Origin: CAZFBR01 sp035353495 [NCBI: uncultured bacterium]
Lineage (GTDB): Bacteria > DAOPZR01
NCBI GenBank assembly: GCA_964517215.1
Contig: CAZFBR010000003.1
Span: forward strand, 1 to 54,053
DNA length: 54,053 nt
Direction: 5' to 3'
The translations under genes were made by a program, and so were the position numbers. Shown here one piece after another: positions 30,010 to 37,204 of the stretch. Below the pieces are notes generated by a model. It was not told the DNA's origin. It searched no databases and saw nothing but the letters and a program-made list of their open reading frames with translations. The first letter of the stretch is position 1. The number at the start of each line of letters is the position of its first letter.

Positions 30010-30927
30010 ATGACACACACGCACCCCCGCCGCCCGCAACCGCGGACCGTACGCAGGCCGGCGGCCTGGCGGGACGCGGACCTCTACCGGCAGAAAATCT
30101 GCAGGGTCTGCGGCGCGTCGTCGCCGCGGGCGGGTTGGAAGAACTGCGGCGGCTGTCCGGCCTGCGTCGCCCGGGTCCGGGAGAAGAAGCTGGCGGCAAC
30201 GGCCGGCTGCCCCGCCTGCGACGGGTCCGGAACCGCGGTCCTGCAGTGGCGACAGGGCGGTGCCGGCAGCGCCCGTGCCGCGAAGTATCGGGCGTTCATC
30301 CGGCCGCAGCGGAACTTGCGTTTCGGCACCCTCCATGCCTGCACCCGCTGCGCGGCGCTGTGGGTGCTGGACCTGCACAAAAGGTACATGCGGCTGGTGC
30401 TGAAACGGCGGCGGGAACTGTTCACGGCATGGTGCACCCGGCCGCAGGTGCTGCCGCGACCGCTGCTGCGCCGGGCGCTGGCGATCGGCGCAGTCCGCTA
30501 CGATGAATTCGCCTACGTACCCTGCCGGGTAACGACGCGCGACGGCGTGACGCACGCGCATGCGTTGCTCAGTTTCCAGGCGGAACCGCCGATCGACGAC
30601 TGGCGGAAGAACCTGCGGCTGGCGACGGACATTCGCGACCTGCAGCTGTCGCCGCAGGCGCTACCGCTGCCGGTGCGCACAGCGACGACCGATTTCTGGG
30701 ACGCCCCGTACGGCGGCGCCCTTGCCGCCACGCCGGCGGGCGCATATGTGCATGTCCAGCCGGGCGCGCAATTCGTCACGCTCGCCGGGGTGGAGGCTGC
30801 CGATCTGCGCCTGGTGCGGCATCCGGAACGGCGGCCGCCCGGCACGCGCATCCGGCAGGCGTCCAACCGGCTGCAAAGCTGCCAGATCTTTGTGGTCGAC
30901 TGGATCCGGGAACTCGGCCGCTGCTGA
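30010..30927 (+). CDS. Hypothetical protein with N-terminal zinc-knuckle region
   Basis: The 305-residue product starts at ATG 30010. The first 80 residues contain CRVCG, CGGCPAC and CPACDGSG, two or three likely zinc sites; the last echoes the CxxCxGSG motif of the microprotein 88 bases upstream. A further CTRC follows near residue 115. The middle is very basic (KRYMRLVLKRRREL) and the C-terminal half is alpha/beta-like with no recognised motif. There is no signal peptide. The link to its small neighbour suggests a shared pathway, but no function can be assigned. Confidence 0.6.
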   Translation: MTHTHPRRPQPRTVRRPAAWRDADLYRQKICRVCGASSPRAGWKNCGGCPACVARVREKKLAATAGCPACDGSGTAVLQWRQGGAGSARAAKYRAFIRPQRNLRFGTLHACTRCAALWVLDLHKRYMRLVLKRRRELFTAWCTRPQVLPRPLLRRALAIGAVRYDEFAYVPCRVTTRDGVTHAHALLSFQAEPPIDDWRKNLRLATDIRDLQLSPQALPLPVRTATTDFWDAPYGGALAATPAGAYVHVQPGAQFVTLAGVEAADLRLVRHPERRPPGTRIRQASNRLQSCQIFVVDWIRELGRC

Positions 30928-31165
30928 TCCGGCGCCAACTGGCGCATCACGGCAAACAATTCCCGCGACGTGCCCGTATAGCGCTGCGCGTTCCGTCCAC
31001 TCCGAGCGAGCGGACGCCGGCTCGCTGACGTGTACGAACGGCGAGGGCTGCCTGCCCTGCCGCGAATGAGCACGGCGATTCCGTGGGACGGTACGCGAGC
31101 GTATGCACGGATGCTGACGCGGGGTGTGGCTGCGCAGGTTCTGACGAGGGGGTACCGGCAGAAAA
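30928..31165. other. Convergent intergenic stretch, no gene recognised
   Basis: GC-rich spacer between the zinc-knuckle gene and the terminator of the beta-helix gene. No promoter, RNA gene or trusted ORF was seen. Confidence 0.4.
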
Positions 31166-31197
31166 GGAGCCGCTTCCCCAAGAGGGAAAGCGGCTCC
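31166..31197 (-). terminator. Strong hairpin terminator of the beta-helix gene
   Basis: GGAGCCGCTT..CCC paired with GGG..AAGCGGCTCC around a short loop; on the minus strand it is followed by TTTT. It lies 45 bases after the stop codon at 31242. Confidence 0.8.
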
Positions 31198-31241
31198 GTG
31201 ACAGCAGGTGAATGTGCGGCTGCAGCGAACGTGCTGCGTGC

Positions 31242-32924
31242 TCAGTTGGCCAGATCGGCGTCATCCACAACCAGTGCCACCCGGTTGGTTGTCGGAGAGG
31301 AAATGTCGTAGACCACGCCGCGGACCACAATCGCATCGTACGGATCGACTTCGCCCTGGCCGTATTGCTTGAACTCATTCTTGAAGCGCTGATCCGCCTG
31401 CGAACCCTTCTTGCAATAGGCGTAGAGGTACGGCATGGAGGTGGAGAGCCCGCGGAGGCGATAGCAGTTGTACTCTTCACGCGGTGCACTGGCAACGTAG
31501 AAACTGCTCGGGTCCTTGCCGTAATAACCGCAGGTCATTTCTACGGCCTGGCTGGCGAACGGCAGGCAGCGGTTCATGTCCAGCAGGGCGTCGATCGTGG
31601 CAGCGCTGTAGGTCCGGGCGACGGGTGCCGCTGTTGTTGACTGGTAAACTTCGAATGGACCCTGGTACTGCGCACCGATCCCGGCGACGGCGCTGTCGGT
31701 CGCAAAGATCAGGGCTCGCTCCCAGCGATAGGCCGGTGCGAAATTGACCCGGCCGGAACCGGACGACCCCTGCAGGGGAAGCCCGAGCATGCCGCGCCAT
31801 TGGTTCATTTCGTCCCAGGTCACCTTGCCTCCGCCGGTGGACTGGATCTGATTCAGATAGCGGTCGAACCAGCCGGAATCGATCTGGCTGGCGAACCCGG
31901 GATCCGCCACGATGTTGCCGGCGGATTGGCGGCTCAAGCTGCGGTTGCCCGCATCGCGGCCGTTGAGCTTGGTGACATCATCCTCATACAGCGTGCCTCC
32001 GGTCTGGGGATCCCAGTACTTGTAGACGCCGCCCGCATTCTGGAAGAACACATTGGCGGTCAGTTTGCAATAGCGGTTTTGGAATCCGTTGTTGATGCCG
32101 GCAATATTGGCGAACATGAAGATGTTGTTGTCCACCCGGAGCTTGGCTTCGCGTCCGATCTGGAGGCCGTAGCCCTCAACCTCGCCGGAATTCCAGACGA
32201 AGCCGACGGTGTTGTTGCGCACGACCGCTTCGCCGTTCCCGGTCTGGAAATCAAGGGCGCGGTCGATGGTGTTGAGGATGATGCAGTTCGACACCTCAGT
32301 TCCCGCGGCCGGGAGCCCGATGCCGTAATAGCCGTTGACGACGAGGCAGTTCCGCACCTTGACGCCGGGGCTGTGGAACTGGATCCCCGGGGTGTGACCG
32401 GGCCCCAGTCCGAGGGTGAGATCGCCATTGGCATTGTAGGCGTGCCGCGTGTGGCCGTCAACGATGAATCCGTCGATGATGAAATTGGTGGCGTCATCCT
32501 GGCCGCCCTGGCCGACGAGCGCCTCACCGTTGTAGGAGGCAAGGGGGGCGGCAAGAGTATGCTGGCAGCCGATTGCCGTGCAGACGTGGCGATTCCATTC
32601 GGGATCCGGCTGACGCATCAGCACGGTCGGATGCTGCCAGGGCTGACGCACGGAGAAATCAGGGGCATACCCGCCCACCAGGGCGAGGTTGGGCACCTTG
32701 ATGACCCACTTGCCGCCGCCGCCCTTGCCGTAATACACCCCTTCAGCGACATGAATCACATCACCGGCCAAGGCATCAGCCAGGGCGTCATCGATGGTGC
32801 CGTACGGTTTGGCCAGGGTGCCGTCACCGCCGGTGGCGTTGACGCGCACATAGAGGTTTTTGGCAATGCCGGCCACCGGCAGGGCCACCAGCAGAAACAG
32901 GGTCAGCAGCAGCACAGGTCGCAT
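31242..32924 (-). CDS. Secreted right-handed beta-helix protein
   Basis: The 560-residue product has a signal peptide (MRPVLLLTLFLLVALPVAGIA) and then the start of a pectate-lyase-like beta helix: LYVRVNATGGDGTLAKPYGT, as in DUF1565-type proteins. Repeated strand-turn units with NCIIxN and NNxxxF patterns (about 190-300) continue the helix. The last 150 residues are rich in Tyr and Cys and are not recognised. Such proteins often bind or cut polysaccharides at the surface or outside the cell; no catalytic triad can be identified here. It is a single-gene unit with its own terminator. Confidence 0.8.
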   Translation of the reverse strand: MRPVLLLTLFLLVALPVAGIAKNLYVRVNATGGDGTLAKPYGTIDDALADALAGDVIHVAEGVYYGKGGGGKWVIKVPNLALVGGYAPDFSVRQPWQHPTVLMRQPDPEWNRHVCTAIGCQHTLAAPLASYNGEALVGQGGQDDATNFIIDGFIVDGHTRHAYNANGDLTLGLGPGHTPGIQFHSPGVKVRNCLVVNGYYGIGLPAAGTEVSNCIILNTIDRALDFQTGNGEAVVRNNTVGFVWNSGEVEGYGLQIGREAKLRVDNNIFMFANIAGINNGFQNRYCKLTANVFFQNAGGVYKYWDPQTGGTLYEDDVTKLNGRDAGNRSLSRQSAGNIVADPGFASQIDSGWFDRYLNQIQSTGGGKVTWDEMNQWRGMLGLPLQGSSGSGRVNFAPAYRWERALIFATDSAVAGIGAQYQGPFEVYQSTTAAPVARTYSAATIDALLDMNRCLPFASQAVEMTCGYYGKDPSSFYVASAPREEYNCYRLRGLSTSMPYLYAYCKKGSQADQRFKNEFKQYGQGEVDPYDAIVVRGVVYDISSPTTNRVALVVDDADLAN

Positions 32925-33193
32925 CGTTCATCTCCCGGACAACGATAGTACCGGCAACATGGATTGTCGCCGGCGGATGGTTGCAGGACAATTGTCAATA
33001 GTGTGGCTGAAATAATGGCACGACCGTGAGAAAAGCGACATGGCCATCGTCTCCAGTGCCGGTTTGGGCACAGGGCTTCTTTCCCGCAGGGCAATTTCCG
33101 GCGGCATCGTACCACGCCATCCCCGGCACGTCAATGAATCGGTGACGACGGCGCGCGGGTGATGCGCGATGACGGATGGTGATAACGGTGTTT
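32925..33193. other. Divergent intergenic stretch
   Basis: Spacer between the leftward beta-helix gene and the promoter of the rightward repeat-protein gene. It contains ACAATTGT, a perfect 8-bp palindrome near 32989, but no clear promoter for the leftward gene. Confidence 0.4.
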
Positions 33194-33222
33194 TTGACAT
33201 ACGGCAAACGGCATGCTATCAA
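33194..33222 (+). promoter_or_regulatory. Sigma70-type promoter for the repeat-protein operon
   Basis: TTGACA (33194-33199), 17 bp, TATCAA (33217-33222), 30 bases before the start codon. Confidence 0.65.
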
Positions 33223-33251
33223 TAGGCACCGATCGGAAGGAGCACAACCAA

Positions 33252-34217
33252 ATGAATACCATAAACAAAGGCCTGGTCATTGGCACAGCGGTCATGATGC
33301 TGATGCCCGTTGGCATGCTGACGGCTTCGGCAAAAAGCCAGAGCACCAGCCGGGACCGTCAGCAGAACCGGCAAAACCGGAGTGACGACGAACAGGACAA
33401 TCGCTCGACTCGTCAATCAAACCGGCAGAACCGGAATGACGACGAACAGGACAATCGTTCCGATCGTCGTTCAAACCGGCAGAACCGGAACAGTGATGAA
33501 CAGGACAATCGTTCCGACCGTCGCTCAAACCGGCAGAACCGGAATGGCGATGAGCAGGACAATCGTTCCGATCGTCAATCGAACCGGCAGAATCGGAACA
33601 GCGACAGGCGGGACAACCGGTCCGGCCGTCAGGCAAACCGGCAGAACCGGAACAATGACGATCAGGACAATCGCTCCAACCGCCAGTCAAACCGGCAGAA
33701 CCGGCGCAACAACGGGCAAAACGAGCGCTCCGACCGTCAGTCAAACCGGCAGAACCGGCGCAACAACGGGCAGGACAACCGCGAGGAGCGGCAGAACCGC
33801 GGGTCGGCGGCGCAGGAAAACCGAACGCACGGTCAGGCAACCAGCCGCGACCAACTGCTCCGCTGCAATGAACGGCTGCAGGAAAACTGCCAGCAGCGGT
33901 ATGAGCGGCGGCAGCAGCATTTGGCCGAAATGAAACGAGTGGCAACCGAGGCAAACGACGAGGAGGCGCTGGCCCGGATTGCGAAACTGGAAGAGCAGAA
34001 CGAAAGCATTTATGCGCGGCGCCAGGAGCAGGTCGAGCAGATCGAAACGCGGGTGCGCGGCGGCGAGGAAGATGCCGACAATGACCATGTCCGGGTTGAC
34101 GCCGACGACGAAGCGGACAATGCCGGTGCTGACCGGGATACTCGCCGGCGGGCGCGGAACGATAACCGGCAGCGGCAACGCGGCGACGGTGACGATGCGG
34201 AAAGCCGGGAAGAGTGA
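33252..34217 (+). CDS. Exported low-complexity Arg/Asn/Gln repeat protein
   Basis: The 321-residue product starts at ATG 33252 with AAGGAG 9 bases upstream. A signal peptide (MNTINKGLVIGTAVMMLMPV, cut near ASA-K at 27) is followed by eight 18-residue repeats (39-182) of the form NRQNRNDDEQDNRSDRRS. Then come a segment with two Cys (CNERLQENC), a coiled coil (about 222-270, EEALARIAKLEEQNESIYAR), and an acidic/basic tail. The repeats are disordered and highly charged, as in polyelectrolyte-binding or cell-envelope linker proteins. A lipoprotein gene follows by 3 bases. No function is known to me. Confidence 0.75.
   Translation: MNTINKGLVIGTAVMMLMPVGMLTASAKSQSTSRDRQQNRQNRSDDEQDNRSTRQSNRQNRNDDEQDNRSDRRSNRQNRNSDEQDNRSDRRSNRQNRNGDEQDNRSDRQSNRQNRNSDRRDNRSGRQANRQNRNNDDQDNRSNRQSNRQNRRNNGQNERSDRQSNRQNRRNNGQDNREERQNRGSAAQENRTHGQATSRDQLLRCNERLQENCQQRYERRQQHLAEMKRVATEANDEEALARIAKLEEQNESIYARRQEQVEQIETRVRGGEEDADNDHVRVDADDEADNAGADRDTRRRARNDNRQRQRGDGDDAESREE
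33366..33797 (+). repeat. Eight tandem 54-bp repeats inside a CDS
   Basis: Eight in-frame units of 54 bp (18 residues) beginning NRQNR. Units 2 to 4 are the most alike and the last two differ, which suggests growth by unequal exchange. It is likely to vary in copy number between strains. Confidence 0.85.
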
Positions 34218-34220
34218 CCA

Positions 34221-34514
34221 ATGAAGACAATCACGCAGATGGTGGTGATGGCGGCAGTGCTGGCGTTGGCCGGCTGCGGCGGTTGCGGCCAACCGGCGGG
34301 TGAAGCGCATCCCGGCGATACGACTGCGGCAGCAGACACGCAGGCGTTTGACCTCGACGCAGCCGCAACGGAGGCGGGACTCGACGCGCGACAGCGGGCG
34401 CTGCTGGAAAGCGCCGACCAGCCGCTGCCTGAGTATGGCACGGTGACGCGGGACAACCTGCATGACAAGCTTGACGCCCTCGAAACGGAGATGGCGGCCG
34501 AAGCGAAAAAGTAA
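34221..34514 (+). CDS. Small lipoprotein
   Basis: The 97-residue product has a lipoprotein signal with lipobox LAGC (Cys19), then a short Ala/Asp-rich linker and a C-terminal helix (ATEAGLDARQRALLESADQP, later LDALETEMAAEAKK). It begins 3 bases after the repeat-protein stop and is surely in the same operon. It is anchored to a membrane facing the outside or periplasm. The family is not recognised. Confidence 0.75.
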   Translation: MKTITQMVVMAAVLALAGCGGCGQPAGEAHPGDTTAAADTQAFDLDAAATEAGLDARQRALLESADQPLPEYGTVTRDNLHDKLDALETEMAAEAKK

Positions 34515-34602
34515 GCAGCACCAACCGGGTTGTCGCAGGGTCGGACGCGGCGGAATGAACGAAATTGATGAATACTGTGCGGTGTGAGGAGTGCGTGTTG
34601 TC

Positions 34603-34971
34603 ATGGGCGAATCAGCGCCTGCCTGTCAGGCGGAACTCTTTCCTGAAATCCCGTATCCGGTCGTCAGCGAAATCAAGGAAAAGGGATTCTTCAATTATCA
34701 TTACCTTGAGAACGGCTGGCTGCTGATCGAGGCGCTCAAGGAATACGGCCGGAGCTATGGCCGCACGCGCGGTCACCGCTTTGCCCTGCTGGATGATTTG
34801 CGGCTGGTGGTTCATTACGGGAACAACCAGGACGAATGCCTGCGCCTCGCGGCGAACCCGGGGCTGGAGTACCGGCATCAGCGGCTGGCATTCCTGCATG
34901 AACTGAATACCTGGCGCAGCGCGCACGGCATTGACATCCCCGCGGCTGAGCAGCTGCACGGCCAGCCCTGA
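34603..34971 (+). CDS. Hypothetical protein
   Basis: The 122-residue product is read from ATG 34603; GTG 34591 is an alternative. The sequence is well-formed (IPYPVVSEIKEKGFFNYHYL, then LLDDLRLVVHYGNNQDECLR) and soluble, with mixed helix and strand. No motif is recognised and there is no signal peptide. Confidence 0.6.
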   Translation: MGESAPACQAELFPEIPYPVVSEIKEKGFFNYHYLENGWLLIEALKEYGRSYGRTRGHRFALLDDLRLVVHYGNNQDECLRLAANPGLEYRHQRLAFLHELNTWRSAHGIDIPAAEQLHGQP

Positions 34972-35142
34972 GCAGCGGGCGACGATTCCTGCCGCGGGAC
35001 TGCACGCGCCCGGGACGACAGGGTAACCGTTCCGCGTGCGTTATGACAGCGCCTGCCAGCGGCAATCGACATTTTGCCGGCACTATGATAAATTGGCGGC
35101 AGGCAGCATTCGCTGCCAAATCCGAAACCGAAAGGGTGACGT

Positions 35143-35847
35143 ATGAAAAAGTATCTGGTGATGGTGCTGGCGGCATTGATGGTGATGGTATGCTCTCCGG
35201 CGGTGTTTGCCGAGGACGGGACGAATGCGGCGCTGAATTTCACGCTGGCAAACCAGACCGGGGTGACCATCCACCGCCTGCAGATGTCGCCTTCGACCAC
35301 GGCCAACTGGGAAGAGGATATGCTCGGATCGGAAGTGATGGCGGACGGCACGGAACGCGCCATCACCTTCAGCGGGTACCGTTCGGACGTCACGCTGTGG
35401 GATTTGCGGGTAACGGACGGTGAGGGCACGAGCATTGAATGGCGCGGCCTGGACCTGACGGCCATCACCAAGCTCACCCTGCGCATCGTCGACGGCACAC
35501 CGGTCGCTGAGCGGGAACTGGTTGCAGCTGCTCCGGCGGCGGCGGGCACGAATGCGGCGCTGAATTTCACGCTGGCGAACCAGACCGGGGTGACCATCCA
35601 CCGCCTGCAGATGTCGCCTTCGACCACGGCCAACTGGGAAGAGGATATGCTCGGGTCGGAAGTGATGGCGGACGGCACGGAACGCGCCATCACCTTCAAC
35701 GGATACCGTACGGACGTCGCGCTGTGGGACTTGCGGGTAACGGACGGTGAGGGGACGAGCATTGAATGGCGCGGCCTGGATCTGACCACCATCACCAAGC
35801 TCACCCTGCGCATCGTTGACGGTGCGGCGGTCGCCGAACGGGAATAA
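35143..35847 (+). CDS. Exported protein with two nearly identical tandem domains
   Basis: The 234-residue product has a signal peptide (MKKYLVMVLAALMVMVCSPA, cut after VFA) and then two copies of a 99-residue domain (about 27-125 and 136-234) that differ at only a few positions, joined by a short Ala/Pro linker. Each begins TNAALNFTLANQTGVTIHRL and has a beta-rich pattern ending LTLRIVDG. The start has AAAGGG about 9 bases upstream, and a terminator follows. The domain resembles small secreted beta proteins of unknown function. The duplication is recent. Confidence 0.75.
   Translation: MKKYLVMVLAALMVMVCSPAVFAEDGTNAALNFTLANQTGVTIHRLQMSPSTTANWEEDMLGSEVMADGTERAITFSGYRSDVTLWDLRVTDGEGTSIEWRGLDLTAITKLTLRIVDGTPVAERELVAAAPAAAGTNAALNFTLANQTGVTIHRLQMSPSTTANWEEDMLGSEVMADGTERAITFNGYRTDVALWDLRVTDGEGTSIEWRGLDLTTITKLTLRIVDGAAVAERE
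35221..35844 (+). repeat. Recent 297-bp in-gene tandem duplication (327-bp offset)
   Basis: Copies at 35221-35517 and 35548-35844 are almost identical at the DNA level, including synonymous positions, separated by a 30-bp linker. This indicates recent duplication or gene conversion. Confidence 0.85.
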
Positions 35848-35876
35848 CTGACCACCGCGCAGCAACGCGAACCATC

Positions 35877-35905
35877 ATCCCGTGGCGAACCGCCACGGGA
35901 TTTTT
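35877..35905 (+). terminator. Rho-independent terminator
   Basis: ATCCCGTGGCG, loop AAC, CGCCACGGGAT, then TTTT, 30 bases after the tandem-domain gene. Confidence 0.85.
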
Positions 35906-36074
35906 GCCGATGAGCGACACGGAAACGCGCCGGGGCTTGTCGCTATGGCGTGCTGGTTGTGAATGGCAGATGATTACTGCGAAACACCGCGTCGGGCAAG
36001 TGTGTTGTTTGGCATGCGAACATGAAATGCCGTCGTGATGATGGCTGATACCATGAAGTCAGGGAGGCGGGACA

Positions 36075-36317
36075 ATGCGGTTGCTTCTGGTTGGGGTGGT
36101 GGTGCTGCTGTTGTGCGCCGGGTGCGGCGGCTACTACGGGACGTATGATGACGGTTCGTCATCGGGGAGCAGTTCGACCTGCGGTTCCTGCCACGGCTCG
36201 GGCCGGTGCAATACCTGCAACGGGACCGGCCGGTTCCTCGGCACGGGTGAAAGCGGGTGCAGCACCTGCAGCAGCACCGGGGTGTGCATCAACTGCGGCG
36301 GCGACGGCCAATGGTAA
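36075..36317 (+). CDS. Cys-rich lipoprotein with DnaJ-type CxxCxGxG repeats
   Basis: The 80-residue product begins with a lipoprotein signal (lipobox LCAGC). After a Ser/Gly linker it carries CGSCHGSGRCNTCNGTGRFL and then CSTCSSTGVCINCGGDG, that is, four CxxC knuckles in the DnaJ zinc-finger style, without any J domain. ATG 36075 has GGGAGG upstream. A membrane-anchored, zinc- or redox-active mini-finger is unusual. The cytoplasmic paralogue at 29800-29922 shares its central motif. Confidence 0.75.
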   Translation: MRLLLVGVVVLLLCAGCGGYYGTYDDGSSSGSSSTCGSCHGSGRCNTCNGTGRFLGTGESGCSTCSSTGVCINCGGDGQW

Positions 36318-36402
36318 CAGCGTAGCGGCAGGAAAGCACACGCCGCAGTGCGCCTGCGGCAGCACTATTGCCGGGAATGCGGCAGACGATGCTGAGGGCG
36401 AT

Positions 36403-37002
36403 TCAGCCGAGCGCGTGGCGGTGCAGCGGACTGTGCGCCTGGCTTGCCGGCTCGCGATAGAGCAGGGAAAAGAGTCCGAGCGCGGCGGCATTCGCCAGCA
36501 TCATGGGAATGGTGACCGGCGCAATAAAGCCGAAGTTCTGCGGGGCCGGTACAATGAGCATGACCAGCACCATGTGCAGACCTTCCATGCCAAAGGCGAG
36601 TGCGCAGAGAAGATAGAGCGAGGGCAGGTTCCCTTTCAGGCGCAGGTGCAGCAGGCCGCCGATGAAACCGGCCAGCATGGCGGCGATGCCGCAGGGAATG
36701 CCCGGGGCGGCGCTATTGACGGCGATGCGATGGACGCCGCCGATGAATCCAGCCAGCAGGCCGGCCAGCGGACCGCCGAGCAGGCCGGCGAGCAGCGGAC
36801 CGGCGTCACGGACATTGGGCAGCGAGTTGTTCGGCATGGGAATGCAGTTGAGGGTCGCCAGGATGGCATACAGTCCGAACATGACCCCCAGCAGCAGCGC
36901 CCCGCGCGGGGCGCTGAAGGATATGCCGCGGGCAGCAAAACGCTTCAGGATAATGGCATAGAGCGCCGTCATGGCGATGACGAGAAACAAGGGTAGCGCC
37001 AC
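36403..37002 (-). CDS. Stand-alone 5TM LytS/YhcK-type membrane sensor domain protein
   Basis: The 199-residue product is read from GTG 37002, where GGGAGG lies 9 bases upstream; the longer frame adds promoter sequence. It has five to six transmembrane helices and the 5TMR_LYT hallmark (N-S-LPNVRDAGPLLAGLLGG, then GGVHRIA). In most proteins this domain is fused to a histidine kinase or GGDEF output; here the chain stops after the last helix, with only a short His-containing tail. It may be a transporter-like or partner protein, or a remnant that has lost its output domain. Confidence 0.75.
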   Translation of the reverse strand: MALPLFLVIAMTALYAIILKRFAARGISFSAPRGALLLGVMFGLYAILATLNCIPMPNNSLPNVRDAGPLLAGLLGGPLAGLLAGFIGGVHRIAVNSAAPGIPCGIAAMLAGFIGGLLHLRLKGNLPSLYLLCALAFGMEGLHMVLVMLIVPAPQNFGFIAPVTIPMMLANAAALGLFSLLYREPASQAHSPLHRHALG

Positions 37003-37038
37003 GGTACTATTCCTCCCGGCCACAAAATGTTGGGCATG

Positions 37039-37067
37039 AATATAGCATAGCGTCATAGTCGCGGCAA
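37039..37067 (-). promoter_or_regulatory. Sigma70-type promoter for the 5TM protein
   Basis: Minus strand TTGCCG (37062-37067), 17 bp, TATATT (37039-37044). Confidence 0.6.
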
Positions 37068-37119
37068 GATGGCCAGGGTGCGGGCGAACCGGCATGCGAT
37101 GCGCGGATTGACGGCATGA

Positions 37120-37148
37120 TTGACGATAACGCACCGCGGTGATAGGAT
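37120..37148 (+). promoter_or_regulatory. TTGACG-17-TAGGAT promoter for the ThDP decarboxylase
   Basis: TTGACG (37120-37125), 17 bp ending in TGA, TAGGAT (37143-37148). The same hexamers and spacing precede nrdD and the ABC-F gene. Confidence 0.7.
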
Positions 37149-37204
37149 ACGGTTAGCGAATTGACAAAACTGCTGCTGAACGACACCTGTCGGGGGGATT
37201 TCCT

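Noticed and set aside
31800-32948. Plus-strand frame of 382 codons
   Set aside because: Antisense to the secreted beta-helix gene, which has a signal peptide and terminator.
33366-33797. Regular repeats resembling a CRISPR array
   Set aside because: The 54-bp units are in frame, lack unique spacers and encode an 18-residue protein repeat.
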